DNA of 64,000 bases from Zongyangia hominis (GTDB taxonomy: Bacteria; Bacillota; Clostridia; Oscillospirales; Ruminococcaceae), in assembly GCF_014385095.1 (NCBI RefSeq), contig NZ_JACRTC010000002.1:62001-126000 (forward strand). Reading direction: 5' to 3'. Below the pieces are notes generated by a model, which searched no databases, had not been told where the DNA came from, and worked only from the letters and a program-made list of their open reading frames with translations. The position numbers were made by a program, and so were the translations under genes. This document shows positions 51,901-60,313 of the stretch, piece after piece; position 1 is the first letter of the stretch, and the number at the start of each line of letters is the position of its first letter.

Positions 51901-54112
51901 TGATACCGCCATCGGCATCAACAACGAGGGTGCGCTGGTGTTCTCCTACAATCTGGAGGACATCGACCACACCGAGTCCGGGGCCGACATCTACAACGGT
52001 CAGCAGTCCGTCCTGTGGATCAATGTCCGGGCGGCTTTCTTTGAGGATATCAAGGCCATGTACCAGAAGCTGCGTTCCAATGGCACGTTGTCCTTCCCCG
52101 TGACGGAACAGCGGTTTGAGGAGCATCAGGCAAAGTGGCCCGAAGCGGTGTTCAACGAGGATGCCTATTTCAAGTACCTCCAGCCCCTGGTGGAGCAGAA
52201 CACGGCCAGCTATCTCTCCATGCTGCAGGGCTCCAAGGCCGAGCAGAGAAAGTGGTGGCTGTATAACCGATTCCGCTATCTGGACTCCAAGTACAATGCC
52301 GGGGATGCCCTGACCGATGTGGTGACCCTTCGTGGATACGCCAAGGATGATATTACCGTCACGCCTTATGCGGATATCTACGCGACGGTGAAGTACGGCT
52401 CCTATCTGGTACAGCAGAGGGCGAACCGCAATGTGGCATACACGCTGGCCTGTCCGCTGTCCAATGTGAATGACACCGAGATTTATATCTACAGTGCCAG
52501 TCAGCTTCAGTCCATCGGCGACCTTTCCGGGCTGATGGTGGGCTACGCGGATTTCTCCATGGCTACCCGGCTTCAGAGCCTGAAGGTCGGTGATGCGGAG
52601 GACAGCTACTCCAACGGCAACCTGACTGAACTGTACCTGGGCAACAACACCCTGCTGCGGACGCTGGATGTCCGCAACTGCCCGAATCTCAAGCAGGCTG
52701 TGGATGTGTCCGGCTGTACAAACATCGAGCATCTGTACTTTGAAGGGACGGCGGTGACCGGTGTCCAGCTGCCCAACGGCGGCATTCTGAAAACGCTTCA
52801 TTTGCCCGGAACGGTGACTAACCTGACCATCCGAAACCAGACGGGCATTACGGATTTCGTGATTGGCGGGTATGACAACATCTCCACGCTGCGTCTGGAA
52901 AATGTGAGCGAGGTGTTCGACCTGTGGGAGATTCTGCACAGCATTCCCGTTGGTGCCCGTGTCCGTGTCACCGGGCTGGAACGCAGCTTTGAGGATACGG
53001 CGGACATTCTGGCGTTCTATGACCTGCTGGATACCATGCGTGGTCTGGACGAGAACGGCAACAACATGGAGAAAGCCCAGGTCAGCGGCACCTTCACCAT
53101 TGATACGCTGACGGGAAATGACCTTGCTGAGATGCAGGAGCGGTACCCGAACATCAAAATCCAGTACAACCACTTCACCGCACAAGTAAACTTCTATGAT
53201 GATTCCGGCAGCACCTTGCTGAAAACTGTCACGGTTTACGATGGTGGGGATACAGCCTATGGAAGCAGCAATCCGACCAAGGCCTCCACAGCGCAGTACA
53301 GCTACAGCTTCACCGGCTGGAGTCTGACGGCTGGCGGTTCGGCGAATGCAAATGCGCTGAAGGCAGTTGTGGTGGATCGGAACGTGTATGCGGCGTACTC
53401 CAAAACTGTTCGGAAGTATACCATTTACTTCTACAATGGTTCGACACTGTTACAGACCGTCTCCAATGTTCCTTACGGCAGCGGCGCTTATTATTCCGGT
53501 GATACCCCGGAAAAGACCGGCGTTGATTTCCCGGAGGACTATGTGTTCACTGGGTGGAGTCCCTCCAATAACGGCATCACTGGGAACACCTATTGCTATG
53601 CGCAGTACAAGTATATCGGCTATGCCTACACATCCATTGTGGAAAGCTCCATTGCGGGTGAGTACGCAAATGACCGGGTAACTGCGGTCGGCGACTATGT
53701 TTTCCGTAATTGTACTGCTCTGACGGGAATCAGCCTACCTTCCGTGGAGAGCATTGGCGTATGCGCGTTCCTGTCCTGCACGAAGCTGACCAGCGTCAGC
53801 GTTCCGGCCATCAAGACGATTTACAGATCGGCATTTTCAAGCTGTACCGCGCTTACCAGCATTGACCTCCACGGCGTTACCTCAATTGCGGCCATGGCGT
53901 TCTATTGCTGTACCAATCTGACAACGGTTATCCTGCGCAACGCAAGCCAAGTTTGCGCTCTCGGCGACATCAATGTATTCGATTCGACAGCCCTTGCCCA
54001 GGTGTTCGTTCCTGCGGCAATGGTAGATGCCTATAAGGCCGACAGCAGATGGAGCAAACACGCAAGCAAGATACTCGCGATTGAGGATTATCCGGATATT
54101 ACGGGAGGTTGA
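48908..54112 (+). CDS. Giant tail protein with CotH-kinase-like core and leucine-rich repeats
   Basis: A 1734-residue protein in the receptor-binding slot. It has an N-terminal coiled coil (about 1-125), a Gly-rich hinge (FSGTGGSGGAGG), beta-sandwich and laminin-G-like domains (about 170-680), then a CotH-like region (about 730-1130) with YYARKNYKIKFKGGF, FLMVDSRAKNMFP and YDFDTAIGINNEG (about 995), the metal-binding motif. Leucine-rich repeats follow (about 1190-1400), then two Listeria-Bacteroides-type beta repeats (FTGWS) and BspA-type repeats (about 1580-1700). CotH proteins are atypical kinases; activity here is unproven. The 208-residue downstream gene copies its C-terminus. Confidence 0.85.
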   Translation: MADLQEELQRFLTARFGVDVKDAFVSCIQKIHKENQNVAALEQPMKDATQQVLDIREEVVTASQNAVQTADDAKTIARAAESSSSEALATAKNAKDESFNASGDAQLAMSAAQNMQQSFSNMELLLSGKVDGAFVENGYLYLTSNNEVVVGPLGPFSGTGGSGGAGGNNAVLAVSNTSGWLSKSIAYGKDCLVQITWSSLEDELPTGNGVMKVTVNGIVKAMLDIPQGAVTADLGPYLSVGSNAVRIQVSDAYENSRTINFNINAIEASMSSTFDSGTSFDGIITFTYVPVGAISKTVHILLDGKEIATVTATSSGRQMSYTIPAQKHGAHTLEAYFDATVNGQTIESNHLYYEIICVESLNTTPIIATSFQDGTVAQYTTLAIPFTVYDPANLTAEVELSVNGSVVSRQTVDRTQQIWSYRADSAGDLALEISCGSASRTIALTVTASEMEIEAETEGLSLYLSSAGRSNTEENPGVWEYGNISAVFSDFNFTSDGWQLDEDNIPVLRVSGDARLTIPVQPFGKDFRTTGKTIEIEFATRNVMNYDAIVLSCISGNRGISITPQLATLRSEQKEITTRYKENEHLRLSFVVEKKAVNRLIYCYINGIMSGVVQYPADDDFAQSVPVDISIGSRDAAIDLYCIRVYDNDLTRHQVLNNWIADTQVVETMLERYSRNHVFDAYSQIVISQLPKDLPYLVLDGTELPQYKGDVKTMSGYYTDPVNGSRSFTFSGAEVDVQGTSSQYYARKNYKIKFKGGFVDPSGNTQETYKLRSDSIPTKTFTFKADVASSEGANNVELARLYEDTCPFRTAPQKQDSRIRQGIDGFPIVVFWYDGENTSFIGKYNFNFDKATPEVFGFSEGDESWEILNNTSDRVLWKDDDYSGTDWQGDFEARYPKDYADPANLSELAAWLKSTDQSAATGDKLTVNRTFDGVLYTTDTAAYRLAKFKSEFAQHFEKDAVLFYYLFTELFLMVDSRAKNMFPTFMAGSKWFSLPYDFDTAIGINNEGALVFSYNLEDIDHTESGADIYNGQQSVLWINVRAAFFEDIKAMYQKLRSNGTLSFPVTEQRFEEHQAKWPEAVFNEDAYFKYLQPLVEQNTASYLSMLQGSKAEQRKWWLYNRFRYLDSKYNAGDALTDVVTLRGYAKDDITVTPYADIYATVKYGSYLVQQRANRNVAYTLACPLSNVNDTEIYIYSASQLQSIGDLSGLMVGYADFSMATRLQSLKVGDAEDSYSNGNLTELYLGNNTLLRTLDVRNCPNLKQAVDVSGCTNIEHLYFEGTAVTGVQLPNGGILKTLHLPGTVTNLTIRNQTGITDFVIGGYDNISTLRLENVSEVFDLWEILHSIPVGARVRVTGLERSFEDTADILAFYDLLDTMRGLDENGNNMEKAQVSGTFTIDTLTGNDLAEMQERYPNIKIQYNHFTAQVNFYDDSGSTLLKTVTVYDGGDTAYGSSNPTKASTAQYSYSFTGWSLTAGGSANANALKAVVVDRNVYAAYSKTVRKYTIYFYNGSTLLQTVSNVPYGSGAYYSGDTPEKTGVDFPEDYVFTGWSPSNNGITGNTYCYAQYKYIGYAYTSIVESSIAGEYANDRVTAVGDYVFRNCTALTGISLPSVESIGVCAFLSCTKLTSVSVPAIKTIYRSAFSSCTALTSIDLHGVTSIAAMAFYCCTNLTTVILRNASQVCALGDINVFDSTALAQVFVPAAMVDAYKADSRWSKHASKILAIEDYPDITGG

Positions 54113-54116
54113 TAAA

Positions 54117-54740
54117 ATGAGCGAATACACCTATACCGTTGACGTCATCGGCGATGACGCCCTAGCGGACAGTGTGATTATGAAAACTGTTACCGAGGTG
54201 ATTGATCAGCATATTAACACCATCTCTGAGTACGCATTTTACGGCTGTGCGGCCCTGCAAACGGTGATCGGTACGAATGTAACCAGCATACGCTCCGATT
54301 GTTTTACGGGTTGTACTGCATTAGAAACGGTATCCTTTCCGGTTCTGAAGGTTATGGATGGATATTTTAGAAACTGCACTGCTCTCAAAAATGTGGATCT
54401 TCCGCAATTGAAAGACATTCGGAGGCAATATGCATTTGAAAAGTGTACCGCGCTGGAGAAAATCGATCTCCCGGTCTGTACCCATATAGGGGTGGGAACA
54501 AGCTACGCTTGCTGTGCTTTTCGTTCCTGCTCCTCTTTGTCTGTTGCGATCCTCAGAAGCACAACCATGTGCGAATTGGATGATACCAGCGTCTTTTCTG
54601 ATACACCCATTTCAAAAGGGACTGGGTATATCTATGTGCCGAAAGCACTGATTGAAAGCTACCAGGCCCATGAAAAGTGGAGTGTCTATGCAAACCAGTT
54701 CCGTGCCATTGAGGATTATCCTGAAATCTGTGGTCAGTAA
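54117..54740 (+). CDS. BspA-type leucine-rich repeat protein, 208 residues
   Basis: It has repeats of the type FYGCAALQTVIGTNVTSIRS with cysteine-alanine-leucine steps. Its last 25 residues (KWSVYANQFRAIEDYPEICG) align with the end of the giant tail protein (RWSKHASKILAIEDYPDITG). It is likely a duplicated receptor-binding tip or a co-assembled adhesion piece. AT content is higher than in the structural genes around it. The ATG follows GGGAGG and lies 4 bases after the upstream stop. Confidence 0.8.
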   Translation: MSEYTYTVDVIGDDALADSVIMKTVTEVIDQHINTISEYAFYGCAALQTVIGTNVTSIRSDCFTGCTALETVSFPVLKVMDGYFRNCTALKNVDLPQLKDIRRQYAFEKCTALEKIDLPVCTHIGVGTSYACCAFRSCSSLSVAILRSTTMCELDDTSVFSDTPISKGTGYIYVPKALIESYQAHEKWSVYANQFRAIEDYPEICGQ

Positions 54741-54756
54741 CCCAAATAACAGAGTC

Positions 54757-54789
54757 AAGAGCGGTTGCCCATGACGGGTGACCGCTCTT
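54757..54789 (+). terminator. Hairpin after the leucine-rich repeat gene
   Basis: A 14-bp stem (AAGAGCGGTTGCCC with GGGTGACCGCTCTT, two G-U pairs) with a 5-base loop. The U tail is poor (CTCAT), so it may attenuate rather than fully stop transcripts before the lysis genes. Confidence 0.55.
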
Positions 54790-54821
54790 CTCATATTAAA
54801 ATTCAAAGGAGGACAACTACT

Positions 54822-55238
54822 ATGAAAGAATTCTGGAACACCATTCAGCTGGCCTTTGCCGCTGTGGGCGGCTGGCTTGGCTACTTCCTGGGCGGCTGTG
54901 ATGGCCTGCTCTACGCCCTGATCGCCTTCGTGGCCATCGACTACATCACCGGAGTCATGTGCGCCATTGCCGATAAGAGCCTGTCCAGCGAGGTGGGCTT
55001 TAAGGGCATCTGCCGCAAGGTACTGATTTTCCTGCTGGTGGGTATCGGCAACATTATCGATGTTCAGGTGCTGGGTGCGCCCGGTGTGCTGCGCACGGCA
55101 GTGATTTTCTTCTACCTGTCCAATGAGGGTGTATCCCTGCTGGAGAATGCCGCCCATCTTGGTCTGCCTGTGCCGGATGCCATCAAGACCGTACTGGAGC
55201 AGCTCCATGACCGCTCTGACGGGAAGGAGGGACAGTAA
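54822..55238 (+). CDS. Phage holin (holin family 4, TcdE-like)
   Basis: A 138-residue membrane protein with three or four hydrophobic segments (FAAVGGWLGYFLGGCDGLLY, then VAIDYITGVMCAI and a third around VLIFLLVGIGNIIDV). The AIDYITG block marks phage holin family 4. It forms the lesions that release the amidase at lysis. AAAGGAGG lies before the ATG, and its stop overlaps the amidase start. Confidence 0.92.
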   Translation: MKEFWNTIQLAFAAVGGWLGYFLGGCDGLLYALIAFVAIDYITGVMCAIADKSLSSEVGFKGICRKVLIFLLVGIGNIIDVQVLGAPGVLRTAVIFFYLSNEGVSLLENAAHLGLPVPDAIKTVLEQLHDRSDGKEGQ

Positions 55239-56122
55239 TGGCTTATACGAACAGTTCTCTGGTGGCATACACCAAGCTGAGCCCCAACCACTCCGGTCAG
55301 CGAACTCACAGCATTGACCGCATCACGCCCCACTGTGTTGTGGGACAGGCCACCGCAGAACGCATCTGCGATTGCTTCATCAGCCCTGACCGTCAGGCCA
55401 GCTGCAACTACGGCATCGGCACGGACGGCAGGGTTTCTCTCTGTGTGGAGGAAAAGGACCGCTCCTGGTGTTCTTCCAGCAGGGAGAATGACCAGCGTGC
55501 CGTCACCATTGAGTGCGCCAGCGACACCTCCGCACCCTATGCCATGAACAGCAAGGTCTACGATTCCCTGGTCAAGCTGTGTACGGATATCTGCCAGCGC
55601 AACGGGAAAAAGAAGCTGATCTGGCTTGCGGACAAGACCAAGACGCTGAACTACACGCCCCAGTCTGACGAAATGGTGCTGACCGTCCATCGCTGGTTTG
55701 CCAACAAGTCCTGCCCGGGTGATTGGCTGTACAGCCGCCTGGGCGATCTGGCATCTAAGGTCACGGCGGCTCTGGACGGCACTTCCACCACGACCACTCC
55801 GTCCACAGGAACGGAAACGAAAGTGCTGTACCGCGTCCGCAAGACCTGGGCGGATGCCAAATCCCAGAAGGGCGCGTACAAGATTCTGGCCAATGCCCAG
55901 AAATGCGCCGATGCCAATCCGGGCTACAGTGTGTTCGACAGCAACGGCACCCTGGTTTACCCGGTAAGCTATCGGGTCCATACCGTTGTCCACGGCGATA
56001 CCCTCTGGAAGATCGCTGCCCAGTACCTTGGTGACGGTTCCCGGTATAAGGAGATCGTCAGCTTGAACGGCCTGACTTCCAATGTCATTTACAGCGGTAT
56101 GAAACTGAAGATCCCCAACTAA
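55238..56122 (+). CDS. Endolysin: N-acetylmuramoyl-L-alanine amidase with LysM
   Basis: A 294-residue cell-wall enzyme. The amidase_2 type domain (about 1-170) shows the zinc ligand block ITPHCVVGQATAERI, SCNYGIGTDGRV and VTIECASDTSAP. A Thr/Ser linker and a small repeat domain follow (about 195-240). A C-terminal LysM ends the protein (YRVHTVVHGDTLWKIAAQYL). It overlaps the holin by one base (TAATGG). A strong terminator follows. Confidence 0.93.
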   Translation: MAYTNSSLVAYTKLSPNHSGQRTHSIDRITPHCVVGQATAERICDCFISPDRQASCNYGIGTDGRVSLCVEEKDRSWCSSSRENDQRAVTIECASDTSAPYAMNSKVYDSLVKLCTDICQRNGKKKLIWLADKTKTLNYTPQSDEMVLTVHRWFANKSCPGDWLYSRLGDLASKVTAALDGTSTTTTPSTGTETKVLYRVRKTWADAKSQKGAYKILANAQKCADANPGYSVFDSNGTLVYPVSYRVHTVVHGDTLWKIAAQYLGDGSRYKEIVSLNGLTSNVIYSGMKLKIPN

Positions 56123-56127
56123 GCAAG

Positions 56128-56172
56128 AAGCCCATCGAGGAGATGTTTCTCTTCGGTGGGCTTATTTTTTTT
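56128..56172 (+). terminator. Terminator after the lysis genes
   Basis: The stem AAGCCCATCGA pairs with TTCGGTGGGCTT (with G-U pairs and a further GAGA/TCTC inner stem), followed by ATTTTTTTT. It ends the late operon. Confidence 0.88.
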
Positions 56173-56323
56173 GCTCTTTTTAGGGACCAAACGGCAATAT
56201 CGTGTCCGGTGGCAAGTGAGGGAACCCTTCCGAGGACAAGATTTTCTCTTATGCTTTCGGCCAAAGTCGGCATTCTTGTCCAGATGGGTCATTGAGGAAA
56301 GCCCTCAGAAGGAGGATACCATA

Positions 56324-56746
56324 ATGACCAATCAGCAAAAAGATCAAATTACCGCCCTGCGCTCACAGAGGTTCGGATATGCCACCATCGCAAAGGCAGT
56401 GGGACTGAAGAAAGATACCGTTGTCGCATACTGCCGAAAGATAGGGCTGACCGGCACAAAGGCCACCGACAACAGCCGTATCGACCTGGATGCCGACTTC
56501 TGCCTGCAGTGCGGTGCATTGCTCACGCAGACCCCAGGCAGGAAACGCATCAAGTTCTGCTCGGATAAATGTCGTGTTGCCTGGTGGAATACCCACCCGG
56601 AAAAGGTCAACCGCAAAGCTGTATATGAATTCACCTGCGCTCACTGCGGTAAGCCATTCACAGCATACGGCAATGCCGGACGGAAGTACTGCTGTCACGC
56701 CTGCTACATTGCAGACCGTTTCAAAGGCGGTGACGGTAATGAGTGA
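56324..56746 (+). CDS. HTH and zinc-ribbon regulator, 140 residues
   Basis: The N-terminal 45 residues form a helix-turn-helix (ALRSQRFGYATIAKAVGLKK), and two zinc ribbons follow (CLQCGALL with FCSDKC; CAHCGKPF with YCCHAC). Proteins of this type recur upstream of tandem serine recombinases in clostridial phages, so a role in excision or transcription control is possible. GGAGG lies before the ATG. It overlaps the next gene by 8 bases. Confidence 0.75.
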   Translation: MTNQQKDQITALRSQRFGYATIAKAVGLKKDTVVAYCRKIGLTGTKATDNSRIDLDADFCLQCGALLTQTPGRKRIKFCSDKCRVAWWNTHPEKVNRKAVYEFTCAHCGKPFTAYGNAGRKYCCHACYIADRFKGGDGNE

Positions 56747-56918
56747 GACCGCATTTCAGGCTGAACTCAAGTATCAGACAGCAATTTCCATAGCCAAGAA
56801 CCTACGCAGCCAGGGCCTTCTGACCGAGGAGGAATATGGCGTAATTGATACAAAGCTGCAGGCCGAATTCAAGCCATCTTTGGGTACATTATTATCCGAA
56901 AATGACTTGATAAATTAG
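56739..56918 (+). CDS. SHOCT-domain small protein, 59 residues
   Basis: The central part, ISIAKNLRSQGLLTEEEYGV, is a SHOCT-like helical motif (short C-terminal oligomerisation type). It lies just upstream of the recombinases and downstream of the zinc-ribbon regulator. In this position it is a fair candidate for a recombination directionality partner, though this is inference. Confidence 0.7.
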   Translation: MSETAFQAELKYQTAISIAKNLRSQGLLTEEEYGVIDTKLQAEFKPSLGTLLSENDLIN

Positions 56919-56938
56919 CCTTTTAGAGTGATGTATAG
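56905..56938 (+). promoter_or_regulatory. Repeated phage promoter-like site, copy 4, before the recombinases
   Basis: ACTTG at 56905, 15 bases, then AGAGTGATGTATAG. It reads TTGATA-N17-GATGTA and lies 21 bases before the start of the first recombinase, overlapping the end of the SHOCT gene. Confidence 0.6.
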
Positions 56939-56958
56939 TGTCGGAAAGGAGTGATTTC

Positions 56959-58722
56959 ATGCGAAAAATCAATATAATCGAGCCAAAAGTTCCGCAAATG
57001 CCCAGCCGCAAAATGGTCGCTGCCTACGCCAGAGTGTCGATGGAATCAGAAAGATTACAGCACTCCCTTTCGGCACAGGTCAGTTATTACAGCAGCCTGA
57101 TCCAGCAGAATCCCGCCTGGGAATATGCCGGGGTCTATGCGGATGATGGCATCACTGGAACAAAAACAAATGACCGCACGGAGTTCAACCGCATGATTGC
57201 CGACTGCGAAGCCGGGAAAATCGACATTATACTGACTAAGTCCATCTCCCGCTTTGCCAGAAATACGGTTGACCTTCTGAATGCAGTCCGACACTTAAAA
57301 GATCTGGGTATTTCGGTTCAGTTTGAAAAGGAACACATTGACAGCCTGTCCGAGGACGGCGAACTGATGCTGACGCTGCTTGCGTCCTTCGCCCAGGAAG
57401 AAGTGCGGAGCCTTTCGGACAATGTGAAATGGGGTACCCGGAAACGCTTTGAGAAGGGCATCCCCAACGGACGCTTCCAAATTTACGGTTACCGTTGGGA
57501 CGGAGACCATCTGGTGGTCGAACCCGAAGAAGCCAAAATTGTCAAACTCATCTACGTTAATTTTCTGAACGGCCTGTCAGCAGAGTCCACTGAAAAGCAG
57601 CTTGAAGAAATGGGCGTGAAGTCGTACAAGGGACAGCATTTCGGCAACACATCCATACGGCAGATTCTCGGCAACATCACATATACCGGAAATCTGCTCT
57701 TCCAGAAAGAATACACCGTAGACCCTATCAGCAAGAAAAGCCGCAAGAACCAGGGTGAACTTCCGCAGTATTGGGTTGAGAATACCCACGAAGCCATCAT
57801 TCCGATGGAAGTTTACCAGGCGGTGCAGGAGGAAAAAGCCCGCCGCCGGGAACTCGGTGTATTCGCCAACTGGAGCATCAACACTTCCTGCTTCACCAGC
57901 AAAATAAAGTGTGGACGATGCGGTAAAAGCTATCAGCGGTCCAACCGCAAGGGCCGTAAAGACCCCGATGCCAATTACACGGTCTGGATTTGCGGTACGC
58001 GCAGGAAAACCGGGAATGCGCAGTGTCAGAACAAGGACATTCCCGAGCCAATGCTGAAGGAAGCCTGTACTGCCGTCCTCGGGCTGGACGAATTTGATGA
58101 AACCGTCTTTTCGGAACAGATCGACCACATCGAAATTCCCGCTCCGTATGAAATGGTGTTCTATTTTAAGGACGGACGCATTGTTCCACACCGCTGGCAG
58201 TCCACCATGCGGAAAGACTGCTGGACGGATGAACGCCGTGCCGCGAAAGGACGTTATGTTCAGGAGCATCAGCTCGGCCCCAACAGTTCCTGCTTTACCA
58301 GCCGTATCCGCTGCGACCAGTGTGGTGAAAATTACCGCAGACAGCGCTCCCGGCATAAGGACGGCAGCTTTGATTCTGTATGGCGGTGCGCGTCTTCCGC
58401 AAAGTGCTCCAGTCCCAGCATCAAAGAAGAAACGCTGATGGCGCTATGTGCTAAAGCCATGGGGCTGGATGAATTTGAAGAGACGGCCTTTCGGGAGCAG
58501 ATAGCTTGTATTCACATTACCGCGCCGTACCATCTGTCTATCCACTTTTTCGATGGCCACACATTTGAAGCCCAATGGGAAAACAAACGGAAAATGCCCA
58601 AGCACTCCGAGAAGCGTAAACAGCATATGCGGGAAGTTATGATTCAGAAATGGAGGGAAAGACATGGCGAGAGTAACGACCATTCCGGCGACGATCAGCC
58701 GGTTTACGGCAACGCCGATTAA
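56959..58722 (+). CDS. Large serine recombinase 1 (phage integrase pair)
   Basis: A 587-residue recombinase. Catalytic serine is in YARVSMES (Ser27); the resolvase domain also shows ILTKSISRFARNTVD. A recombinase domain follows, and two zinc ribbons appear (CGRCGKSY with Cys pairs; CDQCGENY), with a second copy of the CTAVLGLDEFDETVF block, so the C-terminal half seems duplicated. ATG at 56959 with GGAAAGGAG is preferred over a start 21 bases upstream. It overlaps recombinase 2 by 59 bases. Confidence 0.92.
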   Translation: MRKINIIEPKVPQMPSRKMVAAYARVSMESERLQHSLSAQVSYYSSLIQQNPAWEYAGVYADDGITGTKTNDRTEFNRMIADCEAGKIDIILTKSISRFARNTVDLLNAVRHLKDLGISVQFEKEHIDSLSEDGELMLTLLASFAQEEVRSLSDNVKWGTRKRFEKGIPNGRFQIYGYRWDGDHLVVEPEEAKIVKLIYVNFLNGLSAESTEKQLEEMGVKSYKGQHFGNTSIRQILGNITYTGNLLFQKEYTVDPISKKSRKNQGELPQYWVENTHEAIIPMEVYQAVQEEKARRRELGVFANWSINTSCFTSKIKCGRCGKSYQRSNRKGRKDPDANYTVWICGTRRKTGNAQCQNKDIPEPMLKEACTAVLGLDEFDETVFSEQIDHIEIPAPYEMVFYFKDGRIVPHRWQSTMRKDCWTDERRAAKGRYVQEHQLGPNSSCFTSRIRCDQCGENYRRQRSRHKDGSFDSVWRCASSAKCSSPSIKEETLMALCAKAMGLDEFEETAFREQIACIHITAPYHLSIHFFDGHTFEAQWENKRKMPKHSEKRKQHMREVMIQKWRERHGESNDHSGDDQPVYGNAD

Positions 58723-60235
58723 CGAGAAGAAAAAACGCCGCACTGCCGCTTATGCCCGTGTTTCCACGGACAGCGAGGAGCAGCTCACCAGCTACACCGC
58801 CCAGGTGGACTACTATACCAATTACATCAAGGGGCGTGACGATTGGGAGTTTGTGGCTGTATATACGGACGAGGGCATCACTGGCACCAACACCAAGCAC
58901 CGTGAAGGCTTCAAGCGCATGGTAGCCGACGCTCTGGACGGGAAAATCGATCTCATCGTCACCAAGTCGGTCAGCCGGTTTGCCAGAAACACGGTCGACA
59001 GCCTGACCACCGTCCGGCAGCTGAAGGAAAAAGGCGTGGAGATTTATTTTGAAAAAGAGAATATCTGGACGCTGGATTCCAAGGGCGAACTGCTGATTAC
59101 CATTATGTCCAGCCTTGCCCAGGAAGAAAGCCGCTCTATCTCCGAAAACTGCACATGGGGCCAGAGAAAGCGGTTCGCAGACGGTAAAGTCACCGTACCC
59201 TTCAAGCGGTTCCTGGGTTATGACCGTGGCCCCGACGGCAATCTGGTTCTGAATCCCGAAGAGGCGGTCATTGTCCGGCGTATCTACAGTATGTTCCTAC
59301 AGGGAATGACACCCTATGGCATCGCCACCCAACTTACCGCCGACGAAATCAAGTCGCCGGGTGGAAAAGATAAGTGGAATTCCGGAGCCGTCCGCAGTAT
59401 CCTTACCAATGAGAAGTACAAGGGCGATGCGCTCCTGCAAAAGTCCTACACGGTTGACTTCCTCACCAAGAAGAAAAAGACCAATGAGGGTGAAATCCCA
59501 CAGTACTATGTGGAAGGCAACCACGAAGCCATCATCAGCCCGGATGTATTCGAGCAGGTACAACGGGAACTGGAACGCCGGAAACAGGGCAAAGGACGGC
59601 ACAGCGGCGTTCACCTTTTCTCCGGCAAAATCAAATGTGGGCAGTGTGGCGAATGGTATGGGTCAAAGGTATGGCATTCAAACAGCAAGTACCGCCGTGT
59701 AATTTGGCAGTGCAATCATAAATTTGACGGCGATGAAAAGTGTGCCACCCCGCACCTGACGGAGGAGGACATTAAAACGATGTTCGTATCGGCGGTCAAT
59801 CAGCTGATCAGCCAGAAGGATGCGATTATCACGGTTCTCACAGCATCCCTCGACACTGCATTCGACCTTACCGCCCTCAAAGCGGAACAGGCTGAACTGG
59901 AAAGCGAAATGACGGTGGTTTCCGACCTTATCCAAAAGTGCATATACGAAAATGCTCATGTTGCCCTCGACCAGGTGGAATACCAAAAACGCTATGACGG
60001 ACTGACTGCTCGGTTCGACGCAGCCAAGGCCCGGTATGAATCCCTGGATGAGACCATCCGCAGTAAGCAATCCCGCAGGGCAACGATTGAAGATTTCCTT
60101 ACCACCCTCAAAAAAGCCAACCTGGTGGACACCTTCGATACAGCCCTTTGGTGCGGACTGGTGGACTTTGCCACGGTGTACAGCAAGGACGATGTGCGGT
60201 TCACCTTCAAAAACGGACAGGAAATCAAGGCTTAA
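58664..60235 (+). CDS. Large serine recombinase 2 (phage integrase pair)
   Basis: A 523-residue recombinase with catalytic serine in YARVSTDS (Ser34), the block LIVTKSVSRFARNTVDSLTT, a recombinase domain, one zinc ribbon (CGQCGEWY with CNHKF) and a C-terminal coiled coil (about 395-465). It ends 230 bases from attR, as expected for the enzyme acting on this att site. Its start lies inside recombinase 1, so both are made together and may act as a pair. Confidence 0.93.
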   Translation: MARVTTIPATISRFTATPINEKKKRRTAAYARVSTDSEEQLTSYTAQVDYYTNYIKGRDDWEFVAVYTDEGITGTNTKHREGFKRMVADALDGKIDLIVTKSVSRFARNTVDSLTTVRQLKEKGVEIYFEKENIWTLDSKGELLITIMSSLAQEESRSISENCTWGQRKRFADGKVTVPFKRFLGYDRGPDGNLVLNPEEAVIVRRIYSMFLQGMTPYGIATQLTADEIKSPGGKDKWNSGAVRSILTNEKYKGDALLQKSYTVDFLTKKKKTNEGEIPQYYVEGNHEAIISPDVFEQVQRELERRKQGKGRHSGVHLFSGKIKCGQCGEWYGSKVWHSNSKYRRVIWQCNHKFDGDEKCATPHLTEEDIKTMFVSAVNQLISQKDAIITVLTASLDTAFDLTALKAEQAELESEMTVVSDLIQKCIYENAHVALDQVEYQKRYDGLTARFDAAKARYESLDETIRSKQSRRATIEDFLTTLKKANLVDTFDTALWCGLVDFATVYSKDDVRFTFKNGQEIKA

Positions 60236-60313
60236 GGGCGCAAGGCCGCAACACCGCAAAGGGTGTACCCAAGGCCGCAAAAACCGCTCAAATATTGCGG
60301 TCTTACACAAACG

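Noticed and set aside
49808..53185. Minus-strand open frame of 1125 codons opposite the giant tail protein
   Set aside because: It is a shadow of strong coding bias; the plus-strand protein shows domain structure and the minus frame does not.
48908..54740. Diversity-generating retroelement acting on the leucine-rich repeat tail proteins
   Set aside because: No reverse transcriptase gene and no template repeat near the tail genes can be seen.
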